Source: Spirochaetes bacterium RBG_16_67_19
GTDB lineage: Bacteria > Spirochaetota > Spirochaetia > SZUA-6 > DRHE01
Direction of reading: 5' to 3'
DNA: 5,070 nucleotides
Assembly (NCBI GenBank): GCA_001829505.1
Contig: MIBK01000232.1
Coordinates: 20,373 to 25,442, forward strand
The notes beneath the pieces are model-generated. The model was not told the origin of the DNA. It searched no databases and worked only from the letters and a program-made list of their open reading frames with translations. The position numbers were made by a program, and so were the translations under genes. Each line of letters starts with the position of its first letter. The first letter of the stretch is position 1. Below, piece by piece: positions 1 through 5,070 of the stretch.

Positions 1-78
1 CAGGATGAACACGTAGTAGATGGCGCAAGCCAGGCCGATCACCACGTAAGTCAGACCCACTGTGAAGAAGTAAAGCAT
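1..78 (-). CDS. N-terminus of a small or multi-pass membrane protein (3' end missing)
   Basis: An open reading frame begins at ATG 78-76 and runs without a stop to the window edge, giving 26 residues: MLYFFTVGLTYVVIGLACAI followed by YYVFIL. Almost all are hydrophobic or aromatic, so this is the first membrane helix, or an uncleaved signal anchor, with essentially no cytoplasmic tail. The reading frame, the AGGA site and the 13-bp distance from the lipoprotein stop all support a real gene in the same transcript. Too little is visible to name a family, length or function. It is not a lipoprotein signal by the visible part, since Cys18 is preceded by Gly-Leu-Ala (IGLAC) but the n-region has no basic residue. 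Confidence 0.7.
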   Translation of the reverse strand, partial: MLYFFTVGLTYVVIGLACAIYYVFIL

Positions 79-82
79 TTTT

Positions 83-86
83 TCCT
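83..86 (-). promoter_or_regulatory. Ribosome binding site of the last gene
   Basis: AGGA on the minus strand followed by an A-rich spacer, 4 nt before the ATG at 78. It lies within the 13-bp gap after the lipoprotein stop. The A-rich spacer should keep this start unstructured. Confidence 0.6.
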
Positions 87-91
87 GCCTG

Positions 92-853
92 CTAGAATAT
101 TATTTCCGTCTGCGGAAAGATGATCTTTTCGAATCCAAGCCATTCAGGGATGCTATAAACCACGGTCTGATTCACATCAATACCCCAGCTTACTGCGAAG
201 CAGGAAACGCCTGCCCAAGAAGAGGCTTGAATCTCATCGAGAACCAGCTGCGTGAGATCGGAGTCGCTTTCGCTCAAATCGCTTTCGCTGAAAGAGACAA
301 CGGTGAAGCGCTTAAGTTCATTAATATTTGTCGGGAAGTTCCGCACGATTCGTCTGGCGGAAAGCACCTCCAGAGTAGTGTCTTCGCCGTTCAGTGTTGC
401 ACCTGTAAGGATGATTTCCGGAAAGTCACCAGGCGATACCCCATTTGAAAAGTCGACGGTTACTGTGAAAGCTTCGCCCACATCTATAGTAGGCGGATCA
501 TCAACATCCACATTGATCAGAGGCCGGTAATAGGCTCCGGGCCGATCCTTGATAGGGTTACCCAAGCGATGGTAGGAATCGGCAATCAGATCATCGATCG
601 AGGCATAATAGATCGTGGGCGTAGCGGCGATAACAAAAAGCTTGTAATAAATCTCGTATCCGCGGAATTCAGCTTCGCTGTTTGCGGCAGTAGAATTGAA
701 TTCGAACTTGCTGTCGTTCTCATTGTTCACTCCAACCGGGGACTCCAAGAGGATTGGGAATTCCAGCCCGCAGCCGGCCAGCGCCAGGGCGAAGGCCGGC
801 AGCGCCAACCAGAGCAGGACGGCGTGGCGACGGCCGCGGGAAACACGGCTCAG
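92..853 (-). CDS. Putative lipoprotein of unknown function, probable CTG start
   Basis: 253 residues if read from CTG at 853, TAG stop at 94-92. The N-terminus is a classic lipoprotein signal: basic n-region (RVSRGRRH), hydrophobic core (AVLLWLALPAFALALA) and lipobox L25-A26-G27-C28, so Cys28 should be lipidated after signal peptidase II cleavage. Residue +2 is Gly, so no Asp retention signal. The mature part begins with a polar Asn/Glu/Ser stretch, then GYEIYYKL (65-72), a pattern I recall from spirochaete lipoproteins. A β-rich-looking region follows (IDVGEAFTVTVDFSNGV, PEIILTGATL), then an acidic duplicated segment FSESD-LSESD (188-197), a second Cys (218), and an aromatic C-terminus ending IIF. 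No known domain is recognised. No ATG or GTG fits; a TTG inside the hydrophobic core would leave only 12 residues before the Cys. The mature part is far AT-richer than its neighbours. It overlaps the cyclase stop and precedes the next gene by 13 bp. Confidence 0.8.
   Translation of the reverse strand: MSRVSRGRRHAVLLWLALPAFALALAGCGLEFPILLESPVGVNNENDSKFEFNSTAANSEAEFRGYEIYYKLFVIAATPTIYYASIDDLIADSYHRLGNPIKDRPGAYYRPLINVDVDDPPTIDVGEAFTVTVDFSNGVSPGDFPEIILTGATLNGEDTTLEVLSARRIVRNFPTNINELKRFTVVSFSESDLSESDSDLTQLVLDEIQASSWAGVSCFAVSWGIDVNQTVVYSIPEWLGFEKIIFPQTEIIF
264..293 (-). repeat. 15-bp tandem duplication within the lipoprotein gene
   Basis: Positions 264-278 and 279-293 are adjacent 15-bp copies differing at one base (c275 versus g290). 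On the coding strand they encode FSESD then LSESD, and a further SD follows. The unit is five codons long, so the duplication preserves the frame and lengthens an acidic Ser/Glu/Asp stretch. Confidence 0.85.
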
Positions 854-3273
854 CTTGCCCTCCCCTTCACCACCGCCAGCGGCGCGGGAGGCCCCAGTCC
901 TTCCAGCACGTCCACCAGCTCGTAGATCTGCACCGGCTTGTTCTTGCCCTTGACCCGGATGTTGTCCAGCTCGCGGGCCAGCACCCGCCCCTTGACCAGC
1001 CCGTAGGTGTACTCGCTGATGATGATGTTGGTCATGTACTGCTTGTTCGTGCCTTCCAGGCGGGCGCCCAGGTTCACATTGTCCCCGGTCAGCGTGTAGT
1101 TCATGCGCCCCAGCGAGCCCATGTTCCCTACGGTCATGATCCCGGAGTTGATGCCCATGCCCACGTTGAGGCGGCGCTCCGGAGACAGGCTGGTGTTGAG
1201 CTCTCCCAGGACCTGCATCTGGCGCAGGGCGCATTTGCAGGCCAGCATGGCGTGGTCGGCCTGCGGCAGCGGCGCCCCCCAGAAGCTCATGATGGCGTCC
1301 CCGATGTACTTGTCCAGCGTGCCCTGGAACAGCATGATCACGTCCGTCATGGCGGTCAGGTAGCGGTTCAGGTGGTTGATCAGCTCCTGGGGGGTCATGC
1401 TCTCCGACAGGGTCGTGAAGCCGCGGATGTCGGAGAAGAACACGGAGAGCTCCTTGTCCACCCCGCCCAGCTCCGGCGGGTTCTGCAGTATCTGGTCCAC
1501 CACGCTGGGGCTGACGTATTTGCCGAACATGTCGCGGATCCGCCGCTTGTCCTTCTCCTCGGTCATGATCCGGTAGACGATGACCGCCAGGAAGGAGAGC
1601 AGGATGGCGAAAACCGGGGCCGACAGGGTGATGATCCAGTTGGACAGCTCGAACAGCAGGGTGACCGCGAAGAAGTACAGGACGATCAGGATCAGGGAGA
1701 GCACCAGGGACCAGATGGTGGGAAGGCGCGAGGCCATGAAGGCGGTCAGCAGGGCCAGCCCCAGCAGGATGAGGGTGTTGACCCAGGGCTGCACGTAGTA
1801 CAGGAAATTGTTCATGAGAATCGTATTCAGGGCGTTGGCGTGGATCTCCACGCCGAACATCAACCCGCGCGGCGTGGTCTTCTCGTCCTCGGCCATGCCG
1901 GTGGAAAAGGGCCCGACCATGACGATTTTGCCGGCCATGGCCATGGTCCGGGGCCATTTCTCCGGGTCCGGGCCGGCATTGCGCCCGGCGTAACCGGCGT
2001 AGGAGCGCACGGGGAAGGTCTGGTGCCCGCTGGGCGAGGCGCTGGAGCGCACCCCCATGAAGTTGATCAGCAGCTGCCCCTGCTCGTTGATGGGGATCAG
2101 GATCTCCGGGACTGTTCGGGTCACGGCCGGGCTCACCACGTTGCCCTCTTCGTCCACCACCTCCGGCTTGACCACCAGCGCGTAGGGTTCCCAGGCCCCG
2201 CTTTCCTCGTTGAAAATCTCGGGGGCGGGAATGCGGATGTGCCTGCCGAGAACCACCTCGATGTCCTCAATGCCCTTGTGGAAATACTCCAGGGCCAGGA
2301 CCAGGGTGATGGCGGGCAGGAACTCATCCCTGTACTTGCGCACGACGTAGTAGGACAGCGGCTCCTGGCCTTCCGCCGCCTCCTCGATCTTCGGCGGCGC
2401 CATGCGCACCATGGCTTCCTTCAGATCCTCGATCACCTCGGCGGTAAGCGGATAGTCCACGTCATGGTAGTCGTTCTGCCTGTCGATCCAGGCCAGGCGG
2501 GTATATTGGGCCCGCTCCTGGGCGGTCAGGCTGTCCAGGGTGAGCTCCTCCAACCGGAGCTCTTCCAGGAGCCGGGAGGAGCGCACGAGCAGCGGCTGCC
2601 GGCGGAAAACCTCGTCCGCGTCCTGGTAATAGTTGGCGTGCCCGTAGCCGCGCGTGGCGCGGGCGAAGGGCTTCAGAGGCGGATAGATCCCCAGGTGGGT
2701 GGCCAGTTTGGTCCAGTCCCCCGTAATGGCGTGGATTTTGCCGTAGCGCTGGAACAACAGCTCCTGGCGGGCGAAGTACTCCTCCTCCGTGCCCTGGGCG
2801 TTGGGGGTCGGTTGGAGCACGGTTTCCAGGAAGATCCGGCCGTTATCCTCGATGCTCTTCAACAGCAGGGCGTCATAGGCCGGGTCGGAAGGCTCCACGA
2901 AAAATATGTCGAGGAACAGGGCCGCTTCGCGTTCGCCCTTCTCTTTGATGCGCGTGAAGGTGTTGATGAGATTGGCGTGTGTATAGCGCGGGAAGGGCCA
3001 GCGGCCGTAGGTGTCCAGGCTGCGGTCGTCGATGCCCACGATCAGGATGTCCGGGGAAAGCTTGGGGTCGGCGCGCTTGATCTCCACGCCTTCCTGGGTG
3101 CTCACTCCGCGGAAGACGCTCTTCAGGCGGAAGTTGAAATCTAGCACGCTCAGCTCCAGGTTGGAGATCAGCACCGTCTGGGTGGAAAGAACCAGCAGGA
3201 GCAGGAAAACCAGGACGCCGATGACCAACCCGAATAACTTCGTTTCGAGAAATTTCCGACCTTTTCCGGCCAT
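850..3273 (-). CDS. CHASE2-domain class IIIb adenylate cyclase, membrane-bound
   Basis: An 807-residue receptor cyclase predicted to make cAMP from ATP in response to an extracytoplasmic signal. Residues 13-30 form the first membrane helix. About 33-492 is a CHASE2 sensor with its hallmark motifs: DDRSL 82-86, GRWPFPR 90-96, GYGHANYY 209-216, GQLLINFMG, and GVEIHANALN 474-483. Three membrane helices follow (about 496-514, 520-541, 546-568), then a short linker and the cytoplasmic cyclase domain (about 605-790). Both metal-binding aspartates are present (D615 in FSDIRGFT, D659 in KYIGDAIM), as are substrate Lys K655, Thr T727 in the position typical of class IIIb enzymes, and catalytic N734 and R738. 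By sequence it is fully active and adenylate- rather than guanylate-specific. The sensor is longer than usual, with an insert near 232-312. Start chosen by the GGAGG site and the membrane anchor. The ligand is unknown. Confidence 0.96.
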   Translation of the reverse strand: MAGKGRKFLETKLFGLVIGVLVFLLLLVLSTQTVLISNLELSVLDFNFRLKSVFRGVSTQEGVEIKRADPKLSPDILIVGIDDRSLDTYGRWPFPRYTHANLINTFTRIKEKGEREAALFLDIFFVEPSDPAYDALLLKSIEDNGRIFLETVLQPTPNAQGTEEEYFARQELLFQRYGKIHAITGDWTKLATHLGIYPPLKPFARATRGYGHANYYQDADEVFRRQPLLVRSSRLLEELRLEELTLDSLTAQERAQYTRLAWIDRQNDYHDVDYPLTAEVIEDLKEAMVRMAPPKIEEAAEGQEPLSYYVVRKYRDEFLPAITLVLALEYFHKGIEDIEVVLGRHIRIPAPEIFNEESGAWEPYALVVKPEVVDEEGNVVSPAVTRTVPEILIPINEQGQLLINFMGVRSSASPSGHQTFPVRSYAGYAGRNAGPDPEKWPRTMAMAGKIVMVGPFSTGMAEDEKTTPRGLMFGVEIHANALNTILMNNFLYYVQPWVNTLILLGLALLTAFMASRLPTIWSLVLSLILIVLYFFAVTLLFELSNWIITLSAPVFAILLSFLAVIVYRIMTEEKDKRRIRDMFGKYVSPSVVDQILQNPPELGGVDKELSVFFSDIRGFTTLSESMTPQELINHLNRYLTAMTDVIMLFQGTLDKYIGDAIMSFWGAPLPQADHAMLACKCALRQMQVLGELNTSLSPERRLNVGMGINSGIMTVGNMGSLGRMNYTLTGDNVNLGARLEGTNKQYMTNIIISEYTYGLVKGRVLARELDNIRVKGKNKPVQIYELVDVLEGLGPPAPLAVVKGRAS
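858..867 (-). promoter_or_regulatory. Ribosome binding site ahead of the CTG start of the lipoprotein gene
   Basis: AAGGGGAGGG on the minus strand, inside the last codons of the cyclase gene. Its GGAGG core (859-863) lies exactly 5 nt before the CTG at 853-851. Ideal spacing to a codon that overlaps the cyclase TGA (CTGA) is the main support for that start and suggests translational coupling. Confidence 0.65.
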
Positions 3274-3279
3274 CGGGTT

Positions 3280-3284
3280 CCTCC
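3280..3284 (-). promoter_or_regulatory. Ribosome binding site that fixes the cyclase start
   Basis: GGAGG on the minus strand lies 6 nt before ATG 3273-3271. An upstream in-frame start at 3357 would add 28 proline/charged residues overlapping the TPR gene and would put charged sequence ahead of the natural membrane anchor. The site therefore supports the shorter 807-residue protein. Confidence 0.85.
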
Positions 3285-3293
3285 GTGGGTGCG

Positions 3294-3989
3294 CTATTCC
3301 GGGATCTTCCCCTCGGTCTTGAGCAGGATTATACGGTTTCGGGCCACCTTTGTCCAATTGCTATCGGGATGGTCATCTTCCAGCTCGTTGTAGGCCTTGA
3401 GGGCCCCTGCAGAATCCCCTTCGACTTCCAGCAGGCGGCCGACGGAGAACAGGGCCCGCGGCAGCAGGTAGGAGTCCCGGTAGCGCTGCTGCAGGCGCTG
3501 GTAGCTGGCCAGGGCCTGCTTGGCGTCCCCCAGCTCCTCGTAGCTGACACCCGCGTACAGCAGGGCCAGGGGGGCCAGGTAGGAACGCGGGAAGCGGCTG
3601 GCCAGGGTCTGGTAGGCTTCGGCCATCGCCGCCCAGTCCTTGGTGTGGTCGGCCATGTGCGCCTTCAGCAGGTAGGCCCGCTGGGCCGCGTACTGCCTGG
3701 GGTACCTGGAAAGGATGCGGGCCAGCAGGTCCGTGAGCTCCTTTTCCTGAGCCTGCTTCTTGGCCTCGTCCGTCTCGGCGGCCCATTGCTGCTCCAGCTC
3801 CTGCGCCTTTTCCGCCCAGAGAGCGGATTTCTCGCGCGCCGCGCTCTGGACTTCGCTCCACACGAAATAGGCGATGGTCCCGGCCAGTATGGCGATCAGC
3901 AGGATCAGCAGCGCGAGGCGGCTCTTCTGCAGTATCGCCGAGAGGCGGTCCCGGAATCGGGGTCTTGCTTCAGGTTGGGCGGTAGACAT
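3294..3989 (-). CDS. Single-pass membrane protein with coiled coil and TPR repeats (YfgM-like layout)
   Basis: 231 residues, ATG start with a strong Shine-Dalgarno site, TAG stop. The N-terminus (1-24) is Arg-rich (RPRFRDR, KSR), followed by one hydrophobic segment at about 25-44, so by the positive-inside rule the rest should face the periplasm. Residues about 46-95 are charged and helical (Ala/Glu/Lys/Gln-rich), probably a coiled coil. TPR-like helical pairs follow at about 98-135, 137-172 (ALLYAGVSYEELGDAKQALASY) and 174-210 (ALFSVGRLLEVEGDSAGALKAY), each with the Gly-Asp turn and the Ala/Tyr pattern of TPRs. The layout resembles YfgM, a membrane-anchored TPR protein in envelope chaperone work, and YbgF/BamD-like TPR proteins. 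No enzyme motif is present. It probably acts as a protein-binding scaffold. It sits between the activator (21 bp) and the cyclase (20 bp), so a role in signalling with the cyclase is plausible but inferred. Confidence 0.88.
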   Translation of the reverse strand: MSTAQPEARPRFRDRLSAILQKSRLALLILLIAILAGTIAYFVWSEVQSAAREKSALWAEKAQELEQQWAAETDEAKKQAQEKELTDLLARILSRYPRQYAAQRAYLLKAHMADHTKDWAAMAEAYQTLASRFPRSYLAPLALLYAGVSYEELGDAKQALASYQRLQQRYRDSYLLPRALFSVGRLLEVEGDSAGALKAYNELEDDHPDSNWTKVARNRIILLKTEGKIPE

Positions 3990-3994
3990 GCTTG

Positions 3995-4000
3995 CTCCTT
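3995..4000 (-). promoter_or_regulatory. Ribosome binding site of the TPR gene
   Basis: On the minus strand AAGGAG lies 5 nt before the ATG at 3989. It fills most of the 21-bp gap after the activator stop, which leaves no room for a separate promoter here and supports co-transcription. Confidence 0.8.
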
Positions 4001-4010
4001 GCCGGTCGGC

Positions 4011-5070
4011 TTAGTGGGTTATCTCCAGCTCCTTGACGAGCCTGGAAAGGTAGGTCCGCTGGATTCCGAGAAGTTTCGCCGTCCTGGTCTGGTTCCAGCG
4101 GTTCATTTCCAGGGTCTGGCGTATGTAATGCCTCTTGAAGACGTTGACGGCTTCCTTGAGCTGTTTGCCCGCGTACTGGTCCTCGCGCGCCTGGGAGTGG
4201 CCGGCCAGTACGAAAGATTCCGGGGCGAGCAGGTCGGATTGGGTGGTAACCACCGCCCGCTCGATGGCGTTCTCCAGCTCCCGCACGTTGCCCGGCCAGG
4301 AGAAGGACAGCAGCAGGTCCATGGCCTCGGGGCTGAAGCCGGTGATCTGCTTCTTGACCTCGCGGTTGAACCTTTTCAGGAAGAACTCGGCCAGCTGCGG
4401 GATGTCATCGCGGCGCTCGCGCAGCGGGGGGATGTAGATGGGCAGCACGTTCAGGCGGTAATACAGGTCCGCCCGGAAGCGCCCCTCCTCCACCTCTTTT
4501 TCGATGTCCTTGTTGGTGGCGGCGATGATGCGCACGTCCACCTTGACCGGCTCCGCTCCGCCCACCCGGTCGAAGGTCCTGGACTGGATCACCCGCATCA
4601 GCTTGACCTGCAGGGACAGCGGCAGGTCGCCGATCTCGTCCAGGAAGATCGTCCCCCCGTCGGCCAGCTCGAAACGCCCTCGGCGGTCGCTGGTCGCGCC
4701 GGTAAAGGCGCCTTTGACGTGGCCGAACAACTCGCTCTCCAGCAGGCTTTCCGGCAGGGCGGCGCAGTTGACGCGGATCAGCGGGTTGTTGGCCCGCGGG
4801 CTGTGCAGGTGGATCTGCTCGGCGAACAGCTCCTTGCCGACGCCGCTTTCCCCCAACAGCAGCACCGAGGAATCGGTCTGGGCGGCGCGCAGAGCGATGT
4901 CCAGCCTTTCCTTGATGGCCTTGCTGGAGCCGATGAAGGTGTGGTAGCCCCGCTCCGCCTGGATCTCGTCCTGCAGGTGGTAGATCTCCTCCTTCACCTT
5001 TTCCAGGGAGCGGGCGTTCTGCACGGCGATGGCCGCCTGGGTGGCGAAGATCTCCAGCCACTGCAGGTCC
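4011..5070 (-). CDS. Sigma-54-dependent transcriptional activator, GAF–AAA+–Fis HTH (5' end missing)
   Basis: This is a bacterial enhancer-binding protein that uses ATP to remodel sigma-54 RNA polymerase. 352 residues are visible (numbered from the first full codon at 5069), ending at TAA 4011-4013. Residues 1-20 ([15 protein letters not shown]) are the typical last helix of a GAF sensor domain. The AAA+ domain follows: Walker A GESGVGKE at 73-80, an intact GAFTGA sigma-54 contact loop at 120-125, Walker B with Asp-Glu at 144-145 (IFLDEIGD), the FRADLYYRL arginine-finger region, and [16 protein letters not shown]. The C-terminus (about 310-350) is a Fis-type HTH with [19 protein letters not shown]. 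No receiver domain is visible, so a GAF ligand probably controls it. An in-frame GTG at 5024 lies inside the GAF helix and is not the start. It ends 21 bp before the TPR gene. The family call is very secure; its signal and target promoters are unknown. Confidence 0.96.
   Translation of the reverse strand, partial: DLQWLEIFATQAAIAVQNARSLEKVKEEIYHLQDEIQAERGYHTFIGSSKAIKERLDIALRAAQTDSSVLLLGESGVGKELFAEQIHLHSPRANNPLIRVNCAALPESLLESELFGHVKGAFTGATSDRRGRFELADGGTIFLDEIGDLPLSLQVKLMRVIQSRTFDRVGGAEPVKVDVRIIAATNKDIEKEVEEGRFRADLYYRLNVLPIYIPPLRERRDDIPQLAEFFLKRFNREVKKQITGFSPEAMDLLLSFSWPGNVRELENAIERAVVTTQSDLLAPESFVLAGHSQAREDQYAGKQLKEAVNVFKRHYIRQTLEMNRWNQTRTAKLLGIQRTYLSRLVKELEITH

Noticed and set aside
79..91. 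Terminator or promoter between the lipoprotein and the last gene
   Set aside because: The 13-bp gap holds only an AGGA site and an A-rich spacer, with no inverted repeat.
845..870. Programmed frameshift fusing the cyclase to the lipoprotein
   Set aside because: The frames overlap near AAGGGGAGGG, but that element is explained as a ribosome binding site, and a fusion would remove the free N-terminus the lipoprotein signal needs.
854..1957. Extension of the lipoprotein frame upstream to an ATG at 1957 (621 codons in all)
   Set aside because: The extra part is out-of-frame cyclase sequence, rich in Arg, Gly, Pro and His. It would bury the signal peptide and lipobox in the middle of a protein.
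754..3144. A 796-codon open frame on the plus strand opposite the cyclase gene
   Set aside because: Its translation is a His/Gly/Gln/Arg-rich composition typical of the antisense of a GC-rich gene, with no domain or plausible membrane pattern. The minus strand carries a full CHASE2 cyclase with every catalytic residue.
3274..3357. Longer cyclase start at 3357
   Set aside because: It would add 28 residues overlapping the end of the TPR gene with no good Shine-Dalgarno role, whereas ATG 3273 has GGAGG at ideal distance and begins just before the membrane helix.
3373..3861. A 162-codon minus-strand frame inside the TPR gene
   Set aside because: It is a shadow frame with Gly/Pro/Arg-rich composition and no start site; the TPR reading frame explains the sequence.
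4011..5024. GTG at 5024 as the true start of the activator
   Set aside because: The frame stays open upstream to the window edge and encodes the conserved end of a GAF domain, so the gene continues beyond the window.

Overview
The window is a compact stretch of five genes, all on the minus strand, so they read from high to low coordinates. It starts and ends inside genes. There are no intergenic gaps over 25 bp and no RNA genes, mobile elements, CRISPR arrays or clear terminators. Most of the sequence is GC-rich, with good Shine-Dalgarno sites ahead of the genes whose starts are visible. The organism is a Gram-negative-type (diderm) bacterium, judging from the lipoprotein and the envelope sensor architecture. 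A free-living, GC-rich spirochaete is my best guess. It rests on the cyclase type and on a GYEIYYKL-containing lipoprotein of a kind I associate with spirochaetes, and is only moderately secure.

Layout in reading order: (1) 5070-4011, a sigma-54-dependent activator with the tail of a GAF domain, a complete AAA+ domain and a Fis-type HTH. Its N-terminus lies beyond the window. (2) 3989-3294, a single-pass membrane protein with a coiled coil and TPR repeats, similar in layout to YfgM. (3) 3273-850, a CHASE2-type class IIIb adenylate cyclase with all catalytic residues. (4) 853-92, a lipoprotein of unknown function whose only plausible start is a CTG codon overlapping the cyclase stop. (5) 78-1, the first 26 residues of a small membrane protein running out of the window.

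The spacings (21 bp, 20 bp, overlap, 13 bp) suggest one transcript. The likely theme is envelope sensing coupled to cAMP. The cyclase has a large extracytoplasmic CHASE2 sensor, the TPR protein and lipoprotein are predicted to sit in the same compartment, and a sigma-54 activator heads the visible part of the set. The functional link is inferred from gene order only.

The most unusual points are the apparent CTG start in a CTGA overlap and the sharp composition change inside the lipoprotein gene, where a very GC-rich signal-peptide segment meets an AT-richer mature segment.
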